From assembly GCA_002839315.1 (NCBI GenBank), contig PGXV01000001.1:434001-498000 (forward strand): 64,000 bases of DNA, written 5' to 3'. The position numbers were made by a program, and so were the translations under genes. This stretch comes from Spirochaetae bacterium HGW-Spirochaetae-3. GTDB lineage: Bacteria > Spirochaetota > Spirochaetia > Treponematales > UBA12059. Under the pieces are notes generated by a model. That model was not told the origin of the DNA and ran no database searches. It saw only the letters and a list, made by a program, of their open reading frames with translations. Each line of letters opens with the position of its first letter. Within the stretch, counting starts at the first letter, position 1. Positions 51,302 through 59,151 of the stretch are shown in pieces.

Positions 51302-52195
51302 ATGAACTCAAAACTACGCTTCGCTACGCTCGCCGGCACGCCCGGAGAAACCCTATACGAGGCCTTCCTGGATGCGTTCTCCGACTACGCCGTTCCCATC
51401 ACGTTGACCTACGAGGAATTCATCGCGATGCATACGCGGCGCGGCGTGTCGTACGCGGCTAGCGTCGGCGCGTTCGACGGAGACCGGCTCGTCGGGTTCA
51501 TATTTAATGGAGAGGGAGAATGGGAAGGCGCGAGATGCGCCTATGACGCCGGTACGGGTATCGCGCCGGCGTTCCGAGGGCGAGGACTGTCCAAGGCGCT
51601 GGCGGAAGAATCCGCTTCGCGGTTACGGTCGCTCGGGTTCGCCCGTTGGCTCCTCGAGGTGCTCGTGGAAAACGAGAAGGCCATACGCACGTACGCCGGC
51701 TCCGGTTTTCTAAGGACGAGACGATTGTCGTGCCTCTCGGGGACCGTGGCCGACGCGGCCCGTACTGCGGATCGGCTGGCCTCCAAGGCGGGCGTGCGAG
51801 TACGGCGACTCGGACGGAATGATACGGCCCGATTCGCGGCGTGGAGGGAATGGGAGCCGTCATGGCAGAATTCCGACGCCTCGGTGGCCCGATCGCCCGA
51901 GCGGCTCGTCGCGCTCGGCGCGTACGAGGTCAGTCTCGACGGGGCCGTCGCCGGGGAGCCCGCCGCGTACGCGGTCGCGACGGACGGGGGCAGCGTATTC
52001 CAGCTGGCGGTCAGGCCTGACGCGAGGCGGCGCGGGATCGGCGGGGCCGTCGCGGCCGCGATCGCTGCCGGGACTCCCGACGGGTCGCTACGCTACGTAA
52101 ACGTTCAGTCGGACGACGCGGGAACGATAGGCCTACTGGCGTCCCTGGGCGTAGCGGCCTCCCGCGACCAGTGGGAGATGGTCAGAGAGCTCTAA
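51302..52195 (+). CDS. Tandem GNAT acetyltransferase
   Basis: 297 residues with two GNAT-like halves. In the N-terminal half, IAPAFRGRGLSKALAEE is the acetyl-CoA-binding motif A (R/Q-x-x-G-x-G/A) and WLLEVLVENEKAIRTYAGSG follows. In the C-terminal half, FQLAVRPDARRRGIGGAVAA is a second motif A. The N-half also carries YEAFLDAFSDYAVPITLTYE, known from the Eis/FR47-like acetyltransferases. It N-acetylates an unknown amine or protein. GAGGAT precedes the ATG. The stop shares bases with the AlaX stop on the other strand (52192-52195). Confidence 0.87.
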   Translation: MNSKLRFATLAGTPGETLYEAFLDAFSDYAVPITLTYEEFIAMHTRRGVSYAASVGAFDGDRLVGFIFNGEGEWEGARCAYDAGTGIAPAFRGRGLSKALAEESASRLRSLGFARWLLEVLVENEKAIRTYAGSGFLRTRRLSCLSGTVADAARTADRLASKAGVRVRRLGRNDTARFAAWREWEPSWQNSDASVARSPERLVALGAYEVSLDGAVAGEPAAYAVATDGGSVFQLAVRPDARRRGIGGAVAAAIAAGTPDGSLRYVNVQSDDAGTIGLLASLGVAASRDQWEMVREL

Positions 52196-52830
52196 GGGCG
52201 AAGTCGGATCTCCACTCGCTCGACGCCTTTCCCGGGATTTTCCCTCTTCAGTCTGACCGCGCCTATCTCGCCGGTCCGTAAAGGATGCGTACCACAGCAC
52301 GGAACGGGCTCGAAGCCGTTAACGCGCCAGGAACGGCGCTCGGAGGATTCGCCCCAGTATCCGCATTCGATCGACAAATCGGCGGCGACGGCCTCGTTGA
52401 CGAGGGCGGCGATTGCCGGCAACAGCGGCGCGACGCTGACCGCGAAGGAGAAATCCAGCCGGGCCTTGTCCGCGGAGATATGGGCGCCGGTCTTGCGGGC
52501 CCCTCCCGTGGCGCTATACATAAGCTGCAGCACGAGCTCCGCGGCCGAATGAAGCCGCATCAGCTTGAGGCGGCGATCGGGATCGACTCGTACGACGACC
52601 GCGTCGCCCGCCCTCAAGCCGTGGCCATCTGCCAGGATATACTCTATACGATCGCCGTAGTTGACCGCCTCGAGGACGGGACGCCCGGCGATATCGCCAT
52701 AATCGCTCTCTTGGCCGCCGGCGAACGCATAGAATATCGTCTCCTCCAGCTCGACAGCCTGGCCGTCGACGGCTGCTACGGTCGTCTCAAGGCGGAAACG
52801 GTATGGGTCGTCCCAGAATACTCTCCGCAT
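52192..52830 (-). CDS. AlaX-type alanyl-tRNA editing protein, variant zinc site
   Basis: 212 residues from the ATG at 52830, with GGGAG eight bases upstream; a longer frame to 53145 runs through the kdd gene. YAFAGGQESDYGDI is the family's GGQ-type loop. The zinc block reads RLHSAAELVLQLM, where the usual HxxxH has Glu for the second His, and the second pair is CCGTHP. FRLETTVAAVDGQAVELEET is the normal N-terminal barrel. It would deacylate Ser- or Gly-tRNA-Ala. The substitution may alter metal binding or specificity, or it may be a natural Glu ligand. Confidence 0.85.
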   Translation of the reverse strand: MRRVFWDDPYRFRLETTVAAVDGQAVELEETIFYAFAGGQESDYGDIAGRPVLEAVNYGDRIEYILADGHGLRAGDAVVVRVDPDRRLKLMRLHSAAELVLQLMYSATGGARKTGAHISADKARLDFSFAVSVAPLLPAIAALVNEAVAADLSIECGYWGESSERRSWRVNGFEPVPCCGTHPLRTGEIGAVRLKRENPGKGVERVEIRLRP

Positions 52831-52886
52831 GCTCCGTTCTCCCTGGCCTTTGACCGTATGCCGAAAAGCGTGTGATTCCCGGCCGG

Positions 52887-53927
52887 CTACACGTACAGCC
52901 GCTCGAACAGCGCCCTTATCCCGGCGCTCTCGCGCAGTATATTGAGCGCCAGCTCCGAGTGGCCCTTCGTATAGCCGTTGCCGACTATGAGCTCGATATC
53001 CTTGCCCACGCCCTCGGCGCCGAGCGCGGCCTTGGTAAAGGAAGTCGCCATCGAGAAGAAGTATATAAGCCCTTGCCCCTTGGTTATCAGTATGGACGTC
53101 ATCTCGGTATTGGGCACGTTTACGTTGTTCACCGTGACGTCGCAACCGCGCGGTCCGGTAATGGCGGTCACCTTCCTATACACCTCGAGAGCGTCGGTAG
53201 CGTCGGCCACGATGACGTGGGTAGCCAATCCCATTTCCTCGATGCGCCTGGCGTTCTCCTTCGAGTACTCCACTACGATGACCTTGCCGTACGGGCCCAC
53301 GTTCTTCATCGCCTGATAGCAGCACAGCACGCCCGACTTGCCGCCGCCGCCGATGACGCAGACGGTATCGCCTTCCTCGACTATACGATCGACCTGGGCG
53401 GGTGCCCCGGCTACGTCGAGCACCGCTAGCGCCAGCTTCTCGGGAAGGTCGGTCGGAACGGAAGCGAAGATGCCGCTCTCGAACAGTATGGCCTGCGCGT
53501 CGACGTCGACCTGGTCGCTGTCCGGGTCGAGCCGCTTGATTCGGTTTATCCTCAGCGGCGTGAGCGACAGAGAGACGAGCGTCGCTATCCTGTCTCCCGC
53601 CTTGAGCTTCTTGTCGGGGTACTCAGACCCGATCGCGCTAACCGTGCCGATGAGCATCCCGCCGGAGCCGGTGACGGGGTTCTGCATCTTGCCTCGCTCC
53701 TCGACTATCGACAGGATCATGGCCTTCATCTTCTCCGCGTCGCCGTCGCAGGCCTTGCGAATCTGCGTATAGCTGGCGGAATCGATATTCAGGGTACTCA
53801 CGTCGATGAGCACCTCGTTATCGTATATCTCCATCGTATTGTCGATCCTCAGCGCCGGCTGGGGTAGGATCCCCTTGGGCTCGATAACGCGATGGCTGCC
53901 GTACCTGCATCCTTTTCCCCGTACCAT
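52887..53927 (-). CDS. kdd: L-erythro-3,5-diaminohexanoate dehydrogenase
   Basis: 346 residues from the ATG at 53927, with GAGGAGGT directly upstream. The N-terminal GSHRVIEPKGILPQPALRID, then an LIDVSTLNIDSASYTQIRKA segment, the NPVTGSGGMLIG loop and VCVIGGGGKSGVLCCYQAMK (NAD(P)-binding) are those of Kdd of the lysine-fermentation pathway, which deaminates 3,5-diaminohexanoate to 5-amino-3-oxohexanoate. The usual partners kamA, kamDE, kce and kal are absent, so it may be part of a scattered pathway or have another amino-acid substrate. Confidence 0.9.
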   Translation of the reverse strand: MVRGKGCRYGSHRVIEPKGILPQPALRIDNTMEIYDNEVLIDVSTLNIDSASYTQIRKACDGDAEKMKAMILSIVEERGKMQNPVTGSGGMLIGTVSAIGSEYPDKKLKAGDRIATLVSLSLTPLRINRIKRLDPDSDQVDVDAQAILFESGIFASVPTDLPEKLALAVLDVAGAPAQVDRIVEEGDTVCVIGGGGKSGVLCCYQAMKNVGPYGKVIVVEYSKENARRIEEMGLATHVIVADATDALEVYRKVTAITGPRGCDVTVNNVNVPNTEMTSILITKGQGLIYFFSMATSFTKAALGAEGVGKDIELIVGNGYTKGHSELALNILRESAGIRALFERLYV

Positions 53928-53995
53928 ACTACCTCCTCGGACTTCCATGCGATACTAGCATCGCCGAGCCGACAATGCAAAGATATCGGGCGGCC

Positions 53996-54024
53996 TTGCG
54001 CCCCGCCGTTTCCGTCGGTATCCT
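53996..54024 (+). promoter_or_regulatory. Promoter for a leaderless GTG start (EEP gene)
   Basis: TTGCGC (53996-54001), 17 bases and TATCCT (54019-54024), 6 bases before the GTG at 54031. The -35 hexamer and spacing are the same as at the DHH gene. Confidence 0.55.
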
Positions 54025-54030
54025 GTCGGC

Positions 54031-54888
54031 GTGCAATCCCCCATCAAGCTCGCTACATTCAACGCAGAGAATTTCTACATGCTCCTCGACCGAGGGTTCT
54101 CCCGCGAGGAGTTCGAAGCGCTGAGCGACGCCGAATACGCGGCGATGAACTCGTCGATATACAATCCCAACAAGGACAGGTCCAAGATCGAGGCCATAGC
54201 CGGGATTATCCTTGAAGAGGGCTTCGACTTCGTAGGGCTATGCGAGGTCGGCGGCCTGGAGACTCTCGAGAATTTCAACCGCGTATACTTAGGGAACCGT
54301 TACGAATGCCGCTTGTACCAGGAGAACTCGAGACGAGGCATCTTCGTCGGAGCTCTCGTCAAGAAAGGCCGTTTCGGATCGATCGTGGCGAGGAACGTCG
54401 GCGGAACGTACTCGAGGAACCTCCTCGAACTGAACCTGTCCGGCGACGGCCGGACGCTCCGTGTCTTCATAGTCCATCTAAAGTCGCAATACGGGCAGGA
54501 CCACGGACTGGAGCGGCGAATAGAGGAAGTCAAGCAGCTTAGCTCCCTCGTCGATCGCCACGATTGCGTCGTGATGGGCGACTTCAACGGCATAGCGATA
54601 CGCGGCCACGCGCAATTCGAGTTCGAGCCGTTCCTGGAGCTACCCTTCCGGGACGTATTGGAAGCGATGGACGTACCCGTCGGCGCCCGCTTCTCCCATT
54701 TTTACTTCAACGCGGGCGCGGCCAGCTTCAGCCAGCTAGACTATATCTTCTGCTCCAACGACATAACGATATTGGACGGACGCGCGCTCGCGGACATGGT
54801 ACCTATCAACTACGCCCAGCGGCGTCGACTTCCTTCCGACCACGTTTTCCTGACCGCGACGATAGCGCTGAGCGAACGCCGAACCTGA
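54031..54888 (+). CDS. Endonuclease/exonuclease/phosphatase (EEP) family protein
   Basis: 285 residues from a GTG start. KLATFNAENFYMLLD carries the Asn/Glu metal ligands. FDFVGLCEVGGLETLENF gives the catalytic Glu, VFIVHLKSQYGQDH a conserved His, VVMGDFNGIAIRGHA the Asp-x-Asn pair, and LPSDHVFLTATIAL the final Asp-His. This is the DNase-I/exonuclease-III fold without a signal peptide, so probably a cytoplasmic nuclease or phosphodiesterase. The GTG has no ribosome-binding site but lies 6 bases after TATCCT, so the message is probably leaderless. Confidence 0.9.
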   Translation: MQSPIKLATFNAENFYMLLDRGFSREEFEALSDAEYAAMNSSIYNPNKDRSKIEAIAGIILEEGFDFVGLCEVGGLETLENFNRVYLGNRYECRLYQENSRRGIFVGALVKKGRFGSIVARNVGGTYSRNLLELNLSGDGRTLRVFIVHLKSQYGQDHGLERRIEEVKQLSSLVDRHDCVVMGDFNGIAIRGHAQFEFEPFLELPFRDVLEAMDVPVGARFSHFYFNAGAASFSQLDYIFCSNDITILDGRALADMVPINYAQRRRLPSDHVFLTATIALSERRT

Positions 54889-54970
54889 AGCGGGTTCCTG
54901 CTCTCCCCGGCCTTACCTTGTGCATTCCCTGACTGGATGTCCGTTCGGCTATTGTATACAATCGCGAGGT

Positions 54971-55687
54971 ATGATTTCGATATCGCGGAACGAACGTATC
55001 CACTCAATAGAATGGAAGCGCGGCGAGGACGTACGCGCGACGCGCGTGCATGCCCACGCGGCATGGTCGCTAGGGATAGTCTGTTCCGGTTCGACGACCG
55101 CGTCCTTCGGAAGGAAGCGATTACGCCTGGAGAGGGGTGACTACCTGGCCGTGCCGCCGGGAACGCTCCATCTATGCGATCCAGATACCGAATCGGGCTT
55201 CTCGTACTCTACGCTGTACGTCGGCGCGGAATACTCGGGACTCTTCCCTACCTCGTTCGGCTGTATATTCTCGGGCGCCGTCGACACCTCCGCCGCGGAT
55301 TCCCTTTGCGAGCGTTTCATCGCCTGCAGAGACGCGCGCGAATTAGCCGAAATACTTGACCGATTGGCGACGCTACTCGATTCCGGCCTGGCGAGGCTGC
55401 TCGAGCCCGTCGCGACGATACGCTTCGACGTATCTATCGACGACGGCGCGCCAAGCCGTAACGATAGGTATAAAGAGTATCGCTCATCACTGCGTGCCTA
55501 TGGAGCCGGGTCGAGCTCGATTCACCAGACGCGGCGCATCGAGACCGCGAAGGCGCTACTGCGCTCGGGAGCCGCCGTCGTCGACGCGGCGATGGAATGC
55601 GGCTACTACGATCAAAGCCATTTCGATAAGGCGTTCAGGCTATACACCGGCCTGACGCCGATAGCGTATCGCGCACAAACGTACTAG
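54971..55687 (+). CDS. AraC-family transcriptional regulator
   Basis: 238 residues from the ATG at 54971. The N-terminal cupin-like sensor is short: RVHAHAAWSLGIVCSGSTTA, RLERGDYLAVPPGTLHLC. The C-terminal pair of helix-turn-helices is QTRRIETAKALLRSGAAVVD and AAMECGYYDQSHFDKAFRLY, ending in TGLTPIAYR. It probably senses a small molecule and controls an unlinked or neighbouring gene; the DUF2000 gene follows 46 bases downstream. A TACAAT hexamer ends 8 bases before the ATG, but a weak GAGG also sits next to it, so leaderless status is unclear. Confidence 0.88.
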   Translation: MISISRNERIHSIEWKRGEDVRATRVHAHAAWSLGIVCSGSTTASFGRKRLRLERGDYLAVPPGTLHLCDPDTESGFSYSTLYVGAEYSGLFPTSFGCIFSGAVDTSAADSLCERFIACRDARELAEILDRLATLLDSGLARLLEPVATIRFDVSIDDGAPSRNDRYKEYRSSLRAYGAGSSSIHQTRRIETAKALLRSGAAVVDAAMECGYYDQSHFDKAFRLYTGLTPIAYRAQTY

Positions 55688-55733
55688 CCCGACTCCGTAG
55701 TAATGGTCGATCATTGCGCGGAACGGAGGCATC

Positions 55734-56135
55734 ATGAAGGCAGCTTTCATCGTCGACGGCTCACTTCCTATCGGCGTTCTGGCAAATTGCGCCGCGGTGC
55801 TCGGAACGTCATTGGGAGCGACGCACCCCGATATCGTCGGAGCCCCGCTATCGGACGCGTCGGGAACGGTACATCCCGGAATCACCGGACTGCCTCTCCC
55901 GATACTCGCCGCCGATCCGGAGCTACTGAGCCGCATCTTCAGGGAGGCTAGCTACGATACAGCCATCGCGGCCACGGCTTTCAACGACATCGCGCGATCC
56001 TGCCTTTCGTACGCCGATTACGAGGCTAGACTCAAGGCGAGCGATTACGGCTCGCTACGCTTCCTAGGCATACTCCTCGTAGGACCGCCCAAGGCCATAA
56101 ACCGCTTGACCGGTTCTTTGCCGCTCTTGAGATAA
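55734..56135 (+). CDS. DUF2000-family protein
   Basis: 133 residues. AAFIVDGSLPIGVLANCAAV, then GTSLGATHPDIVGAPLSDA, and a late YGSLRFLGILLVGPPKAINR are the conserved blocks of DUF2000. GGAGG precedes the ATG. Members resemble peptidyl-tRNA hydrolase II-like folds and occur beside AraC regulators in several genomes (memory, not checked). Here too it follows an AraC gene in the same direction with a 46-base gap. Function is unknown. Confidence 0.88.
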   Translation: MKAAFIVDGSLPIGVLANCAAVLGTSLGATHPDIVGAPLSDASGTVHPGITGLPLPILAADPELLSRIFREASYDTAIAATAFNDIARSCLSYADYEARLKASDYGSLRFLGILLVGPPKAINRLTGSLPLLR

Positions 56136-56239
56136 CGCGACTTTACTCCTCGATACTTTTCCAGCGGAGTAGCGCAACCCCGTCGCCAAGCTTGAGTAGC
56201 TATCGGCATCGGGCCTATCGGTTTCGACTCCCGCTCCCG

Positions 56240-56710
56240 TCAGCCCCGTCGAGAGTTCATGATCCTATCCAACGCGCAGGCGAACGCGTGGGCGTCTTTT
56301 TGGCTGAAGACCGCCGGGCCGCGAGTCTGTCCGCCCGAATCCCGGATATCCTGCATAAGGTCGCGCAGCGCCAGCGCGGACTTTATATTCTCGCTGGTAT
56401 AGATCTTGCCTCGATGATCGATGACCCTCACGCCCTTCTCTACCAGGCGATCGGCCAGGGGGATGTCCGCGGTGACGGCTAGGTCGCCGGGGCCTGCGAT
56501 CTCGACGATAGCGTCGTCTGCCAGGTCCGCTCCGGCCGGAACCAGGATATAGGATATCGAAGGGGACTCCCCTATCGCGATCCTCTTGTTCGAGACGACG
56601 GTGCACGCGATGCCGAGGCGCCCGACGGCCTTTACGAGGATGCTCTTGAGCCGATTAGGAAATGCGTCCCCGTCTACGTAGAGCCTCGTGGTCGGCGAGG
56701 CTTTATTCAT
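56240..56710 (-). CDS. YaiI/YqxD-family protein (DUF188)
   Basis: 156 residues from the ATG at 56710. RLYVDGDAFPNRLKSILVKA is the N-terminal strand of DUF188 (IYVDADACPV-like). VVSNKRIAIGESPSISYILV, DLAVTADIPLADRLVEKGVR, and DHRGKIYTSENIKSALALRD complete the PIN-like fold. Family members are predicted nucleases or RNA-binding proteins. The start is uncertain: in-frame ATGs at 56773 and 56824 exist, and none has a clear ribosome-binding site; I chose 56710 because homologues begin just before the first strand. Divergent from the sugar ABC operon. Confidence 0.8.
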   Translation of the reverse strand: MNKASPTTRLYVDGDAFPNRLKSILVKAVGRLGIACTVVSNKRIAIGESPSISYILVPAGADLADDAIVEIAGPGDLAVTADIPLADRLVEKGVRVIDHRGKIYTSENIKSALALRDLMQDIRDSGGQTRGPAVFSQKDAHAFACALDRIMNSRRG

Positions 56711-56829
56711 CGGTGTATCGAGCAACGGTCTACCGCCTTCCTTGGTTAGTATATACGAATCCGCTGGAATCATGGAATTTCTTCTATGCCGCGGGTGCAT
56801 CGGTTTAGAGAAAACTTGCATCATTGCCC

Positions 56830-56882
56830 TTGACTGATAGGGAATCTGCATTATAATTCGCGCAAGGTGTTACGTAACACCT
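56830..56882 (+). promoter_or_regulatory. Promoter and LacI-type operator of the GH4/ABC operon
   Basis: TTGACT (56830-56835), 16 bases and a perfect TATAAT (56852-56857). The perfect 18-bp palindrome AGGTGTTACGTAACACCT (56865-56882) lies at the predicted transcription start, with the central CG and GTTACGTAAC core typical of LacI/GalR operators. A LacI regulator is encoded at the end of the operon, so negative control by it is likely. The leader is ~62 bases and carries GGAGG. Confidence 0.85.
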
Positions 56883-56926
56883 GCAACCGAACCTGCTGTT
56901 CACAGCGATAAAGTGGAGGTAATCGA

Positions 56927-58204
56927 ATGAGAAGAACGGTTTCGAGAGTCGTGTCGCTTGGCTTGATGCTCGCCCTGATATTCACCGTAGCATCCTGCTC
57001 CGACGCGAAAAAGCAGTCCAAGGACGTCGAGCTCAGCATGTTCCAGCTGAAGGTCGAGATCAAGGACGCCATCGACGGATACGCCGCGAAGTACTCCGAG
57101 GCTACGCCCGGCGTTACCCTGAAGGTAGAGACGCTCGGCGGAGGCGGAGACTACGGCGGCGCCCTGAAGGCCAAGTCCCAGGCCGGACAGATGCCCGATA
57201 TCTTCGTTATCGAGGGCCTCGGCGGCTACAATATCTGGAAGGACTATATCGCCGACCTGAGCGGCGAACCCTGGGTAAAGGACACCGACCTCGCGATGAA
57301 GGTCGACGGCAAGGTCGTAGGCTTCCCCGTCGCCATCGAAGGCTACGGGCTCGCGTATAACGCCGACATCCTGGCGAAGGCCGGCATCGATCCCGCTACC
57401 CTGACGACCCGCGCCGCCTACGAGAAGGCCTTCGCGCTCCTTGCCTCGAAGAAAGCCGAGCTCGGAATCGACGCTCCCGTCTCGATGGCCGCGTCCGTCG
57501 CCGGCGGCATGTGGTGGGTAGCCGCCCAGCATAACCTGGCCTGTTATTGGGGAGGCGGACTCGCCTTCGACGACACCAGCATCATCGACAAGGCGCTCAA
57601 GGGAGAGCTCGACCAGGCCCGCTTCGCGCAGTACGCGAAGTACCTCCAGCTCCTGTTCAAGTACGCCGACCAGAACATCCTGCTGAACGGCAGCTACGAC
57701 GACCAGGTCGGCGCCTTCGCCCAAGGCAAGACCGCGTTCCTGCACCAGGGCAACTGGGTAGACCCCAACCTCAAGCAGCTCGGCGTCACGTTCAAGATAG
57801 GCTACGCGCCCCACGCGTTCCTCGACACCGAGGAGAAGGGCCTGTACCTGTTCGCGCCCAGCTGGTACTGCGTCAACTCGAAGAGCCCCAACGCCGCGGC
57901 GGCCAAGGCCTTCCTCACCGCTATGGCGACTACGCCGGACGGCCACGACTACATGGTGAACAAGGCGGGCATGATCCCCGCGTTCAAGTCGGTCACGCTC
58001 AAGCCCGCCGGCCAGCTTAGCCAGGCGCTCATGGCGGCCAACGCCAAGGGCGGCAACTACGGCGTATTCTTCGGGATGCTGCCCGACGGAGCCGGACAGA
58101 ACGTGTTCGGCCCGATCTTCGACCTGTTCGCCCAGAACCAGAAGAACATCGATCGATTCATCGACGATATGAACAAGGCCGTAGCCGGCCTCCCGAAGAT
58201 GTAA
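56927..58204 (+). CDS. Sugar ABC transporter substrate-binding protein
   Basis: 425 residues. The N-terminal signal LGLMLALIFTVASC ends in a lipobox (Cys ~24), so it is a lipoprotein. This is a family-1/MalE-type binding protein: LKVETLGGGGDYGGALKAKS, the MPDIFVIEGLGGYN block, VGFPVAIEGYGLAYNADILA, KTAFLHQGNWVDPNLKQLGV and a Trp-rich C-terminal half. Aromatic residues suggest a sugar ligand. GGAGG is 6 bases before the ATG. It opens the operon of two permeases, a family 4 glycosidase and a LacI regulator. No ATPase is encoded; a shared MsiK-like ATPase must come from elsewhere. Confidence 0.93.
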   Translation: MRRTVSRVVSLGLMLALIFTVASCSDAKKQSKDVELSMFQLKVEIKDAIDGYAAKYSEATPGVTLKVETLGGGGDYGGALKAKSQAGQMPDIFVIEGLGGYNIWKDYIADLSGEPWVKDTDLAMKVDGKVVGFPVAIEGYGLAYNADILAKAGIDPATLTTRAAYEKAFALLASKKAELGIDAPVSMAASVAGGMWWVAAQHNLACYWGGGLAFDDTSIIDKALKGELDQARFAQYAKYLQLLFKYADQNILLNGSYDDQVGAFAQGKTAFLHQGNWVDPNLKQLGVTFKIGYAPHAFLDTEEKGLYLFAPSWYCVNSKSPNAAAAKAFLTAMATTPDGHDYMVNKAGMIPAFKSVTLKPAGQLSQALMAANAKGGNYGVFFGMLPDGAGQNVFGPIFDLFAQNQKNIDRFIDDMNKAVAGLPKM

Positions 58205-58263
58205 TAGAAAAGTCGGATGGGGCCGTCGGCGAACCCGGCGGCCCCGGATTCCAGGAGTGCCCT

Positions 58264-59151
58264 ATGAGACGAAACCGCGCGGTCAATATACTCTTCACGT
58301 TCCCATGCGTATTCGCCTTCACGATGATCATCCTCATCCCGTTCTTCTACGGCCTCTTCTATTCGATGACCGACTGGAACGGCGTCAGCAACGATATCCA
58401 CTTCGTCGGGTTCGGCAACTTCAGGTACCTGTTCTCGTCGCCGGACTTCCTGTACTCTTTCCTTATAACGATAGCCTATACCGCCATCAACATCGTGTTC
58501 GTCAACGTAGTCAGCTTCATGCTCTCCCTTATCGTTACCAGCAAGATACGTTTCAAGAATTTCTACCGCGCGGGCTTCTTCATCCCCTACCTCATCGGCG
58601 GGATCGTCCTGGGATACATCTGGCAGTTCATCTTCAACAACGCGCTCGTGGCGATAGGCGACTCGCTATCGATACAGTCGCTGCAGGTATCCTTCCTCAG
58701 CCGCCCCGGTACGGTCATCTGGATCATGTCCGCGGTGAACACCTGGCAGTACGCCGGGTACATAATGCTGATATATGTAGCCTCCATACAGAGCATCCCC
58801 GCCTCCCTGATGGAGGCGGCCGCCGTTGACGGGGCTAATTACATAACGCGCGTTCTCCATATCCTCATTCCGATGATGGCGAACGCGTTCACCATCTCGC
58901 TGTTCCTGACGCTTACGACGTCGTTCAAGCAGTTCGACATGAACCTGACGCTGACGAACGGCGGCCCCGCCACGAGGTTCCTCGGGACGCCGGTAAAGGC
59001 GAGCCAGCTCCTGGCGATGAACATCTTCAGCACCGCGACCGCGAACCGCATGGCCGAGGCGCAGGCCAAGGCGGTCGTCCTCTTCATAGCGCTCGTCGTG
59101 GTATCGCTTATACAGGTGTCGATAAACAAGAAGAAAGAGGTGGAGATGTGA
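58264..59151 (+). CDS. Sugar ABC transporter permease, MalF-like
   Basis: 295 residues with six hydrophobic segments. The cytoplasmic EAA loop is the VASIQSIPASLMEAAAVDGA block (ending EAAAVDGANYI), which contacts the ATPase. YTAINIVFVNVVSFMLSLIV and the C-terminal ALVVVSLIQVSINKKKEVEM end are typical. Together with the next gene it forms the membrane channel of a CUT1-type importer. It lies 60 bases after the binding-protein gene, and its stop overlaps the start of the next permease. AGGAG precedes the ATG. Confidence 0.95.
   Translation: MRRNRAVNILFTFPCVFAFTMIILIPFFYGLFYSMTDWNGVSNDIHFVGFGNFRYLFSSPDFLYSFLITIAYTAINIVFVNVVSFMLSLIVTSKIRFKNFYRAGFFIPYLIGGIVLGYIWQFIFNNALVAIGDSLSIQSLQVSFLSRPGTVIWIMSAVNTWQYAGYIMLIYVASIQSIPASLMEAAAVDGANYITRVLHILIPMMANAFTISLFLTLTTSFKQFDMNLTLTNGGPATRFLGTPVKASQLLAMNIFSTATANRMAEAQAKAVVLFIALVVVSLIQVSINKKKEVEM

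Noticed and set aside
51093-51305. 70-codon frame before the tandem GNAT
   Set aside because: No ribosome-binding site, and codon use looks random; the frame covers the divergent promoter region.
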